61,608 nt of DNA from Pseudomonas syringae (GTDB taxonomy: Bacteria > Pseudomonadota > Gammaproteobacteria > Pseudomonadales > Pseudomonadaceae): NCBI RefSeq assembly GCF_023278085.1, contig NZ_CP066266.1:1-61608 (forward strand). The letters run 5' to 3'. A model generated the notes under the pieces. The model searched no databases. It worked only from the letters and a program-made list of their open reading frames with translations, and had not been told where the DNA came from. The first letter of the stretch is position 1; every line of letters begins with the position of its first letter. Made by a program: the position numbers and the translations under genes. Positions 55,114 through 61,608 of the stretch are shown here, piece after piece.

Positions 55114-55454
55114 GATTTGCCCCTTGCTGCGTATGAATTGATGTAAATGTGATGTAAAACAGTCGTATTCGAGCGTAACACTAATGTAGAAAAACGCAAT
55201 GCAAAGCAATACTGACGTAATACTGAGCATTTCTGATGCAATTCTGATGTAACCCTCAGGTTCACCCTGCTGACCCCCTATCTCGAATTCGCTAAACAGG
55301 CACGTTACCGATTGTCTACAAAAAAGAGCTTCGCCTTTTTCGTATCCAATCGACGTGCCAAAGGGGATACCCCTTTGAAACCCCGCAGAGCGGGAAAGCG
55401 TTGTCGTTGTCGTTGTTGGTTGTTGTCATCCAGGTGCCCTCAGGAGGTGATTTT
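55114..55454. other. Probable origin of transfer (oriT)
   Basis: Gene-free region between the divergent TraK-like and MobC-like genes. Besides the iterons it has an inverted repeat AAAGGGG-ATA-CCCCTTT (about 55359-55375) and CCCGC-AGA-GCGGG (about 55382-55394), with GTATCC (55341) nearby that resembles the start of MOBP nick sites. The exact nick cannot be placed by eye. Confidence 0.6.
55139..55252 (+). repeat. Helically phased TGATGTAA iterons in the oriT region
   Basis: TGATGTAA at 55139 and 55150 (11 bp apart), TGACGTAA at 55213, a degenerate TGAGCATT at 55224, TGATGCAA at 55234 and TGATGTAA at 55245, spaced 10-11 bp so that they face one side of the helix. Likely binding site of the TraK-like protein or the MobC-like protein. 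Confidence 0.65.
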
Positions 55455-56180
55455 GTGGCTGTAAAAGTGAACAAGTCGTGCCCCGTGTCATGCCGTTTCA
55501 CGGATGAACAGTTCGCTCGGTTTGCCGAGGACATAGCTCAATCCGGCCTGAAGCCAGCCCGATTCTTTCGTGACCTGGTGATCAGCCATTCGCCTACCTT
55601 CGAGCGGTCCGCAATCGACAAAAAGCGGATGCAGCAGGTATTCGAAAAGTCCGGACATGCTCTAAACCGAGTTGCCTACTCCGCAAACTCGGCACCTTAC
55701 AATGGCACCGTTTATCAAAAGCAGTATCTCCACTGGCTTAATAAGCTGAATGCTATTCAACAACTGTTGCTCACCGTGTTGTCCGAGACTGACCCGCCAA
55801 AACCGGCAAGGCCAGTCCATAACGGCAACCGTGGTTCACCTAACGTATCTGGCAAAAAAGTTCATATCATCCGGTTTCGACTCACCCAAGACGAAATGAC
55901 CCAGTTTGATGACATGATCAAACGGGCGGGCTGTTCTGCATCAACCTTTTTTAGAGAGCTGATTTTAAATCCAACTCCGGTATTCAGAGAGTTTACCGGG
56001 TTTAGGAGAAGAATAGTATTCATCGTCAACAAAGCCGGTAACAACATTTCGCAGTTGGCTTATATCGCTAAATCAGCCAATGACAGGGGCCTCATTACCG
56101 ACAGTGTGAGAGACAAATGGTATGAAGCGCTGGTGGTCATCGAAACGATTTTATTAGCAGGTATTGAATATGCTGATTAG
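55455..56180 (+). CDS. Tandem MobC/TraJ-like relaxosome protein
   Basis: 241 residues from a GTG start with AGGAGG 7 bases upstream. It consists of two related halves: CRFTDEQFARFAEDIAQSGL...ARFFRDLVI...PTF in the first and FRLTQDEMTQFDDMIKRAG...STFFRELIL...TPVF in the second, each a ribbon-helix-helix/MobC unit followed by NRVAYSANSA or SQLAYIAKSA. A single chain could thus replace a dimer at oriT. Overlaps the relaxase start by 11 bases. Confidence 0.75.
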   Translation: MAVKVNKSCPVSCRFTDEQFARFAEDIAQSGLKPARFFRDLVISHSPTFERSAIDKKRMQQVFEKSGHALNRVAYSANSAPYNGTVYQKQYLHWLNKLNAIQQLLLTVLSETDPPKPARPVHNGNRGSPNVSGKKVHIIRFRLTQDEMTQFDDMIKRAGCSASTFFRELILNPTPVFREFTGFRRRIVFIVNKAGNNISQLAYIAKSANDRGLITDSVRDKWYEALVVIETILLAGIEYAD

Positions 56181-59100
56181 AGTCAGTGGCTATAACACCG
56201 GGGCGCAGGAGTATTTAGAACAAGGCAACAAATCAGGTCGAGAGTTTACGCGTGATGAATTGGACCATCGGTTGATCATTGAGGGGCAGCTCAGTGTGAC
56301 CAGGGCCATCTACGAAAGTATCCCGGACCATGGCCAAGATCGCTACCTTACGTTCACGCTAAGCTTCAAAGAGGACACGGTGTCACCTGAATTGCTCAAG
56401 GCAGTGACGACCGAGTTCAAGAACTTCTTTATGCATGCGTACAAGCCTGAAGAATTCAATCTGTATGCCGAAGCGCACTTGCCAAAAATGAAGACGGTCA
56501 CTAATAGGAAAACCGGCGAGGTGATTGACCGCAAGCCTCACATTCATATCATCATTCCGCGTATCAACCTGCTGAGCGGCAACGAGGCCAATCCGGTCGA
56601 TGTTTATAAGAATCATGAGAAGTATTTTGAAGCTTTTCAGGAGCACATTAACCAGAAGTACGGTCTGTCTTCACCGCGTGAGAATGTGCGTGCGGACATT
56701 ACCGATGCGGCCAGTGTTTTGTCACGTTACAAGGGCGACGACTTTTACGGCAAGAATCGCCAGTTCAAACAGCAGTTGGTTAAGCAGGTCATTGAGCGCG
56801 GCGTAAATTCACGCGCCGATTTTTATGCCCTGGTAGCTGAGCACGGTGAAACACGCATCCGTAATGAAGGCAAGGACAACGAATACATCTCGGTCAAATT
56901 GCCGGGTGACGCAAAGGGCACGAATCTGAAAGACACCATCTTTCAGGATGACTTCATTGTCAGGCGTGAACTGAGAAAACCACCGCTTGAAGCCAGTGTG
57001 ATCCAGGAACGCTTGCTTGCTTGGCCGCAGCGCGCAAGGGAAATCAAGTACGTCAACAAGGCCACCCCCAAGTTTCGCAAACAGTATTCCCAAGCTTCCC
57101 CTGAAGAGCGTGTTCGGCTACTGGCCGAGCGCGAAACCAATTTCTACCGAGCACATGGAGATGATTATGAATCAGTACACACCTGGCAACGACAGAGAGA
57201 TAACCAGCGAAGTCCTGCTGAAACTACAGGGCGACGCACTGCGGCACCTGCCGATGGCTTGCAAGACCTGTCCGTCAGCGATGTGGCAGATCACAGGCAA
57301 GCCGGACCGACCCGAAGCCGTGACGGTGCGTTGTTACTGCCCAGTGATGCACACGTTCACGTGGGACAGTCGCAACCAGGAGGAGATTCTGGATTGCGAT
57401 CATCTGTACCAGGAGGAGGACGAGGAAGGCGGGCCGGGTCCACAGCTGAGCGAGGAAGAGGAGGAAGCCAACCTGCCGCCGTTTCTCAGGAAACAAAGGG
57501 AACAGCAACGCCTGCAGGCGCAACAGGCCGACGACGAGCCGGAGCTGGAAAATCCCGAAACACCCGAGTACGAGCTGGACGTGTAGTCCCACCTTATGCC
57601 CAGAACCCCCACCGTGTCGCCACCATCGCTGACATCGAGGAGCGTGGCCGACGCCTGTTTGACCCGCTCAAGCGGCCTTCTGACAACGCGCTGGTGTTCT
57701 ATCGATCATCCAGCCACCCACAGGTGGCCGACCAGTTGCCCCAGGCGAGGGCTGCGACGACAACGCCTGTCCAATCTACTGCCGGACGCAGGCCCCGGAG
57801 TTCAGGCAAGCCCCGCCCTCCCCGTCAATGGCGGCCTGGTGCTGTCCCGCCTTACGCCAAGAACCCGCACCGGGTCGCGACGGTGGCTGACATCGAGCAG
57901 CGCGCCCGGATGCTGTTCGATCCGCTCAAGCGACCTGCAGACAAGGCGCTGGTGTTCAAGCGGGCTTCGATCAAGGCCCTGACCGTTAACAAACACGCCT
58001 CCACGGTGGCCGCGTATTTCACGCGGCAGGCGCAGCACAACCAGATCGCTCCGGCCCACCGCCGGGCCATACGCCGGATTGATCAGCAGTATTTCGCGCT
58101 CAGGCGCGCCGTGTTCTCCGATCAACGCTTAACCCGCCAGGACAAGGCGCAGCTGGTTTCCGTGCTGACCTTCGAACGGCTCAAAGCACGTGAACAGTTC
58201 CACAAACCCCAACCCAATATCGAGGTAAATCTCATGGGCAGTGCAGCCATACGCAATCTCCTAGATGATGAAAAAGAAGACCCAGGCTTCAGCATCAGCG
58301 GCGCGAGGGGCCCAGGCCGTGAAGGCGTGCGTGACCAGGTGAAGCGGATCATGGATCGCTTCGCCAAACAGGTTGATCCAGACGCCGCCACTGAGCGGGC
58401 TCGCGACCTAAGCGCCAAGGATCTTTACACGCGCAAGGCCAAGTTCAGTCAGAACGTGCATTACCTGGACAAACAGACCGACAAGACCCTGTTTGTCGAC
58501 ACGGGTACCACCATTTCCATGCGCCGCACGGGCATCACCGAAGCCGGGGTGTCCGTAGCCCTCCAGCTGGCCCGCGAAAGGTTTGGCAGCACACTGACGA
58601 TCAACGGCACTGCCGAATTCAAAAAGCTGGTGATCGAGGCGGTGGCCAAGAATGGTCTGGACGTGCATTTTACCGACAAGGCCATGAATCAAAGCCTGGC
58701 GGACCGCCGTGCAGAGCTGGACATCGAACGTGATGGCCAGAGCATTGGTCCTGCCACCGACTTGCCTCGGCACGTTGATGATGCCACACGGGACGTGCGG
58801 GACCAGGCGGATCGCCTGGGCGTTACCGTGCCTATCGAAGCGTTGTATGGCCAAGGAAAAACGGCTGACCAGGTTAGCCAGGCGCTCACCGCGCAGCTGG
58901 ACACCGTTCCTGAGTCGGAGCGCATTGCGTTCGTGGAGACGGTGGCCATCACCCTGGGCATTCCAGAACGCGGCCAGCCCAAGGGCGACCAGGCATTTGC
59001 ACAGTGGCAGGCGCAGCGTGCGCAACCGGCTGCGAATTCCGCAGCATCAGCAACGTCTGAAGCGCAGGCCAATGTGCCGACGCCCTCAGACGCCGTGCCT

Positions 59101-59919
59101 GAACCGGTGATCCCAGAAGCCGCGAAGCCTGCGCTGGTCAACGACCCTGACCTGCAGAGCCCAAGCGAGCTGGTCCGGCTTGAAGCGCAATGGCGTCGTG
59201 ATTTTCCGATGTCCGAAGCGGATGTCAGGGCCTCTGATACGGTCATGGGCTTGCGAGGTGAAGACCATGCCATCTGGATCATTGCGACGGATGACAAGAC
59301 CCCAGAAGCGGCTGCCCTGCTGACGGCTTACATGGAAAACGACAGCTACCGCGAAGCGTTCAAAGCCAGCATCGTCGCTGCTTACAAGCAAGTCGAAAAC
59401 TCGCCTCAGTCGGTCGATGACCTGGACCACCTCACGGCGATGGCTGCCCAGATAGTCAATGAGGTGGAAGAGCGTCTGTTTCCTTCACCTCAAGCAGCTA
59501 CGGGCCAGACAGCTCCGTCTAGGAGCAAAGTCATCGAGGGCACGCTTATCGATCATGGGGAAGCACCGTATCAGCACAATGACGACAACCAGATGAGCTA
59601 CTTCGTGACGCTCAAGCCCGAGGGCGGTAAGCCCCGCACGGTGTGGGGCGTAGGGCTGGAAGAGGCCATGAGCGACGCAGATCTGAAGCAAGGCGACCAG
59701 GTACGTTTGCGAGACCTGGGCACCCAGCCTGTCGTGGTGCAGGTCATCGAAGAGGACGGCACTGTCACGGACAAAACGGTCAACCGCCGCGAATGGTCAG
59801 CGCAGCCGGTCGCGCCTGAACGGGAAGTGGCCGAGACCACGCCCAAGGGGCAGGCCGCCGCAGCAGGCACACCGGAGCTGTCATCCCCGGATGAAGATGA
59901 TGGTATGAGTGTGGATTGA
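56170..59919 (+). CDS. Conjugative relaxase with LPD7 domain (TraI-like)
   Basis: 1249 residues. N-terminal relaxase: candidate Tyr (Y8 or Y14 in VSGYNTGAQEYLEQG), YLTFTLSFKED, and the three-histidine motif HIHIIIPRINLLSG. The middle (about 330-470) is Gly/Arg/Ala-rich low complexity where another gene is read in a second frame. Then come two copies of a 40-residue module (from 57583 and 57841), an LPD7 domain (KARERFHKP... SQNVHYLDKQTDKTLFVDTG; about 700-860) and an acidic C-terminus. Nicks oriT and leads the strand into the recipient. ATG at 56170 is preferred to TTG 56164. Confidence 0.88.
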   Translation: MLIRVSGYNTGAQEYLEQGNKSGREFTRDELDHRLIIEGQLSVTRAIYESIPDHGQDRYLTFTLSFKEDTVSPELLKAVTTEFKNFFMHAYKPEEFNLYAEAHLPKMKTVTNRKTGEVIDRKPHIHIIIPRINLLSGNEANPVDVYKNHEKYFEAFQEHINQKYGLSSPRENVRADITDAASVLSRYKGDDFYGKNRQFKQQLVKQVIERGVNSRADFYALVAEHGETRIRNEGKDNEYISVKLPGDAKGTNLKDTIFQDDFIVRRELRKPPLEASVIQERLLAWPQRAREIKYVNKATPKFRKQYSQASPEERVRLLAERETNFYRAHGDDYESVHTWQRQRDNQRSPAETTGRRTAAPADGLQDLSVSDVADHRQAGPTRSRDGALLLPSDAHVHVGQSQPGGDSGLRSSVPGGGRGRRAGSTAERGRGGSQPAAVSQETKGTATPAGATGRRRAGAGKSRNTRVRAGRVVPPYAQNPHRVATIADIEERGRRLFDPLKRPSDNALVFYRSSSHPQVADQLPQARAATTTPVQSTAGRRPRSSGKPRPPRQWRPGAVPPYAKNPHRVATVADIEQRARMLFDPLKRPADKALVFKRASIKALTVNKHASTVAAYFTRQAQHNQIAPAHRRAIRRIDQQYFALRRAVFSDQRLTRQDKAQLVSVLTFERLKAREQFHKPQPNIEVNLMGSAAIRNLLDDEKEDPGFSISGARGPGREGVRDQVKRIMDRFAKQVDPDAATERARDLSAKDLYTRKAKFSQNVHYLDKQTDKTLFVDTGTTISMRRTGITEAGVSVALQLARERFGSTLTINGTAEFKKLVIEAVAKNGLDVHFTDKAMNQSLADRRAELDIERDGQSIGPATDLPRHVDDATRDVRDQADRLGVTVPIEALYGQGKTADQVSQALTAQLDTVPESERIAFVETVAITLGIPERGQPKGDQAFAQWQAQRAQPAANSAASATSEAQANVPTPSDAVPEPVIPEAAKPALVNDPDLQSPSELVRLEAQWRRDFPMSEADVRASDTVMGLRGEDHAIWIIATDDKTPEAAALLTAYMENDSYREAFKASIVAAYKQVENSPQSVDDLDHLTAMAAQIVNEVEERLFPSPQAATGQTAPSRSKVIEGTLIDHGEAPYQHNDDNQMSYFVTLKPEGGKPRTVWGVGLEEAMSDADLKQGDQVRLRDLGTQPVVVQVIEEDGTVTDKTVNRREWSAQPVAPEREVAETTPKGQAAAAGTPELSSPDEDDGMSVD
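57167..57586 (+). CDS. Acidic TraH-like protein encoded out of frame inside the relaxase gene
   Basis: 139 residues in another frame entirely within the relaxase gene. It has a well-placed GGAG 6 bases before the ATG and looks like a real protein: MACKTCPSAMWQITG, VRCYCPVMHTFTWDSR, ILDCDHLYQEEDEEG, then a strongly acidic tail. In RP4 the acidic relaxosome-stabilising TraH is likewise read wholly inside traI, so the same role is inferred by position and charge. The overlapping relaxase segment is low complexity, as expected if this frame is the one under selection. Confidence 0.72.
   Translation: MNQYTPGNDREITSEVLLKLQGDALRHLPMACKTCPSAMWQITGKPDRPEAVTVRCYCPVMHTFTWDSRNQEEILDCDHLYQEEDEEGGPGPQLSEEEEEANLPPFLRKQREQQRLQAQQADDEPELENPETPEYELDV
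57583..57960 (+). repeat. Two copies of a 120-bp module in the relaxase gene
   Basis: 57583-57702 and 57841-57960 encode VPPYA[Q/K]NPHRVAT...DIE and LFDPLKRP...ALVF; 31 of 40 residues agree. The first copy begins exactly where the overprinted gene ends. Confidence 0.8.
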
Positions 59920-59998
59920 ACCGAGTGAGAACCCTCCTCCTTGTATGGGGGTGGGTCCCTTCCAGGAGACTCAGTAGATTCCTCGTAGCAAATTTTCC

Positions 59999-60016
59999 AT
60001 AACTTATGTAAGTTAT
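59999..60016. promoter_or_regulatory. Palindrome upstream of the second parA
   Basis: ATAACTTATGTAAGTTAT, an 18-bp palindrome with one central mismatch, 33 bp before the ATG. A perfect version lies after the operon at 61049. Likely the operator or centromere of partition system 2. Confidence 0.75.
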
Positions 60017-60048
60017 GTCACTTCAATAATCAGTATCAAGGGCAGTTC

Positions 60049-60699
60049 ATGATCTTACTTTTAGGTGGTGAAAAAGGCGGCAGCGGTAAAAGCTGTCTGG
60101 CTCAAAACCTTGCCGTCTGGCTGCAGGCTCGCGGAGGTGACGTCCTGCTTCTAGATGCCGACCCTCAGGGCACAACCGCAGACTGGGCTGCTGAACGCTC
60201 TGCACAGGGAGACCTCCCTGCGATTCCTGTTGTGCAAGCACACGGCAATATTCGTCAAACGCTGACAGACCTTCGGGGCCGGTACAGGCAAATTGTGGTC
60301 GATGCTGGAGGATCTGATTCGGAGGCACTGCGGTCAGCTATGACGGTAGCAACTCATATGTTGATACCTTTCCGGCCCAAGCGACGAGATCTCAAGACCC
60401 TTCCAAAGGTCGATAACCTGGCACGACTGGCTACTGCAGTGAACCCAGCATTGAACGTGCGTGCAGTGATCACCCAATGCCCTGCCCTTCCTAGCCAGAT
60501 ACAGCGGATATTGGATGCCAAAGAAGCATGCCGCTCCTTCGGCATTCAACCTCTTGACGCGATTACTACAGCTCGCAATGTCTACGACGATGCGGATGAA
60601 GACGGATGTTCGGTCTTGGAGAGCAACTCTGACGCACGTGCTAAAGAAGAGATAGAGACGTTGGCAGCAGAGCTTTGGGGGGCTGCAAAATGGGATTGA
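60049..60699 (+). CDS. parA: ParA-type partition ATPase (system 2)
   Basis: 216 residues; deviant Walker A EKGGSGKSCLAQNLA (signature Lys9, Lys14), LLLDADPQGTTADWAAE and QIVVDAGGSDSE. Small ParA/MinD-like class without N-terminal DNA-binding domain. It is the same length as the ParA at 5258 but clearly different in sequence. AAGGG precedes the ATG. Overlaps the next gene by 10 bases. Confidence 0.9.
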   Translation: MILLLGGEKGGSGKSCLAQNLAVWLQARGGDVLLLDADPQGTTADWAAERSAQGDLPAIPVVQAHGNIRQTLTDLRGRYRQIVVDAGGSDSEALRSAMTVATHMLIPFRPKRRDLKTLPKVDNLARLATAVNPALNVRAVITQCPALPSQIQRILDAKEACRSFGIQPLDAITTARNVYDDADEDGCSVLESNSDARAKEEIETLAAELWGAAKWD

Positions 60700-61043
60700 A
60701 AGATTTGATTCGTAAGCCTGAGCAGGTCTCCCCGTCTTCGGAGGCCAACGACGAAGCAGCGCTGGCTTTCATATCTGCAGCGCCCGTTAGTGCCACGCCC
60801 GAGCCTAAGCGCAAGCGTAAGAAAGCTTCTACATTCGTACGTACTACTTTTTCCCTCTCCAAGGACGTGAACAGGCAGATAGATAAGATTTCTCTTTTGC
60901 CACGGACCTTCCGCATATCTAGATCCGATGTGATTCGGGCTGGAATCATGGCCCTCCAAGAGCTTGATAAGGCTGACCTCATTGCGCTGCTTGAGAATGC
61001 ATCTAATGCCGAACCCATAACCGATTCTATGGAAGACGAGTAA
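60690..61043 (+). CDS. Partition DNA-binding protein, ribbon-helix-helix type (system 2)
   Basis: 117 residues: disordered N-terminus, a basic cluster (PKRKRKK), then a ribbon-helix-helix pattern RTTFSLSKDVNRQIDKISLL ... RISRSDVIRAGIMALQEL. ATG at 60690 with GGGGGG upstream is preferred to the TTG at 60675. Likely binds the two flanking palindromes (59999 and 61049) and autoregulates. Confidence 0.78.
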   Translation: MGLKDLIRKPEQVSPSSEANDEAALAFISAAPVSATPEPKRKRKKASTFVRTTFSLSKDVNRQIDKISLLPRTFRISRSDVIRAGIMALQELDKADLIALLENASNAEPITDSMEDE

Positions 61044-61048
61044 GTGCT

Positions 61049-61066
61049 ATAACTTACGTAAGTTAT
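61049..61066. promoter_or_regulatory. Perfect palindrome downstream of the second par operon
   Basis: ATAACTTACGTAAGTTAT, 18 bp, fully symmetrical; pairs with the near-perfect copy at 59999. Confidence 0.8.
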
Positions 61067-61316
61067 TACTGTTGCATAAATTACATCAGTGATTTCGTTG
61101 AAAGCCCCGTTACGCAAGGGTTATGGCCATGCGCACTAGGCTGAAAAGGTGGTGGAATATAAGCTTAAAAAAATGGCATTTTCATTGCGGATGGGGAATC
61201 CGGGTGATAGTGTTCACGCACTTTGCCTGCCCACCGTTGCTGGGATGCCATATTTTTCATGCTCGAATGAGCGTAGACGGGAAAATTTCTAACGATTTAG
61301 CCATATAGCAGAAACC
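61067..61316. other. Gap between the second par operon and the replication leader
   Basis: No convincing gene. A 61-codon ORF at 61123-61308 exists but has no ribosome site and a composition unlike protein-coding DNA here. Nothing else recognised; part of the origin could lie here. Confidence 0.4.
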
Positions 61317-61347
61317 AAAAAGCCCCGCTTGCCGGCGGGGCTTTTTG
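61317..61347. terminator. Bidirectional terminator before the replication leader
   Basis: AAAAAGCCCCGC and GCGGGGCTTTTT pair around a 6-base loop; symmetrical, with U-runs in both directions. It isolates the repA leader from upstream transcripts and could end an antisense RNA coming from the leader. Confidence 0.85.
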
Positions 61348-61465
61348 GAAAAACTTGAACAGGCCTTGCTTTTTTCGAGAGAAGGAGGCCTGTCCAACAC
61401 ACATAACGTGAGCTGATTATGGCGTTCACTGCGGCTTTGTGCAAGTCGTCAAAAGTGAAGCCATC

Positions 61466-61510
61466 AGTTCACCGCTGAACGGTGGACTTATGGAAAAGAT
61501 TCTTCAGCGG
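61466..61510 (+). promoter_or_regulatory. Two-state hairpin over the repA-leader start
   Basis: State 1: AGTTCACCG (61466-61474) pairs with CGGTGGACT (61480-61488), nine pairs with one G-U, loop CTGAA; it buries the GGTGGA ribosome site. State 2: CCGCTGAA (61472-61479) pairs perfectly with TTCAGCGG (61503-61510), opening stem 1 and leaving the ribosome site and ATG in a loop. The two are mutually exclusive. Confidence 0.6.
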
Positions 61511-61608
61511 CTGTGCGTTCTCGATGACCGCACCCTGCCCCCCCGGTTGACCCTTTGTGTCAAACACTTTCACGCCGTTGGCCAACCTGCTGGCCAAGGC
61601 GGTGAAGC
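61490..61608 (+). CDS. repA leader ORF (runs off the window end, coupled to repA)
   Basis: MEKILQRLCVLDDRTLPPRL onward, 39 codons plus two bases. If the molecule is circular, base 1 completes the 40th codon (GCA) and the stop TGA overlaps the repA ATG as ATGA. A 15-pair hairpin with two single-base bulges (61569-61584 with 61591-61606, loop 6) covers the repA ribosome site, so ribosomes translating the leader would be needed to open it. This is the logic of leader-controlled replicons such as IncI/IncB; extension to this plasmid is an inference. Confidence 0.65.
   Translation, partial: MEKILQRLCVLDDRTLPPRLTLCVKHFHAVGQPAGQGGE

Noticed and set aside
61123..61308. 61-codon ORF before the replication leader
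   Set aside because: No ribosome site, odd composition (Trp/His/Cys-rich) and no resemblance to a protein; left as non-coding.
1..61608. CRISPR arrays, tRNA or rRNA genes
   Set aside because: No regularly spaced repeats of CRISPR type and no cloverleaf or rRNA segment were noticed on reading; a dedicated search was not possible.

Overview
The window looks like a complete 61.6 kb circular conjugative plasmid from a Pseudomonas host (P. syringae / P. fluorescens-type), opened at the start codon of its replication gene. The first gene is a 437-residue RepA of the ColE2-related pPT23A plasmid family. If the two ends are joined, a 40-codon leader ORF at the far right end finishes in an ATGA overlap with the repA start codon. 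That is the arrangement expected for translationally coupled repA control, so I infer that the ends are contiguous. Codon use, LexA, CueR and CopR sites, rulAB and the copper genes all fit Pseudomonas.

Layout. 0-3.2 kb: repA and the LexA-controlled UV-resistance polymerase pair rulAB. 3.2-6.3 kb: AT-rich block of small genes and a ParA/ribbon-helix-helix partition operon, with the same AT-rich motif repeated in front of several genes. 6.3-7.3 kb: a non-autonomous Tn3-family cassette with one passenger gene. 7.4-9.6 kb: an SRAP (YedK-like) protein and two adjacent genes with HEPN-like RNxxxH motifs. 9.7-31.2 kb: two closely related tyrosine recombinases, each beside a 22-bp core-like site. Between the sites lies a 20 kb copper island: CopRS, CopZ, a P-type ATPase, CueR, CusCBA, CopABCD, two DUF411 proteins, a PtrA-like protein, a DUF305 protein and a copA relic. 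31-35 kb: a membrane protein whose 3' end contains the core site, a LuxR regulator, an orphan polyamine-type binding protein and an XRE regulator. 35.2-49.4 kb: a VirB/VirD4 type IV secretion operon led by a NusG/RfaH-like protein. 49.4-55 kb: topoisomerase III, SSB and StbBC. 54.7-60 kb: DNA-processing region built like the RP4 relaxase operon (TraK-like, oriT region, MobC/TraJ-like, relaxase with an overprinted TraH-like gene). 60-61.6 kb: a second ParA operon flanked by palindromes, then the replication leader.

How it works together. RepA with its leader, two ParA systems and StbBC keep the plasmid. The relaxosome, coupling protein and VirB channel transfer it. RulAB and SRAP deal with DNA damage. 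The copper island covers cytoplasmic Cu(I) (CopZ, CopA ATPase, CueR) and the periplasm (CopABCD, CusCBA), with CopRS controlling several TTACA-N4-TGTAA sites.

The most unusual items are a VirD4 coupling protein split into two genes 680 bp apart, an out-of-frame acidic gene inside the relaxase gene, the copper island between two recombinase core sites, a Tn3-type mobile cassette, an attenuator-like terminator after the NusG-like gene, and a predicted two-state hairpin over the replication leader start.
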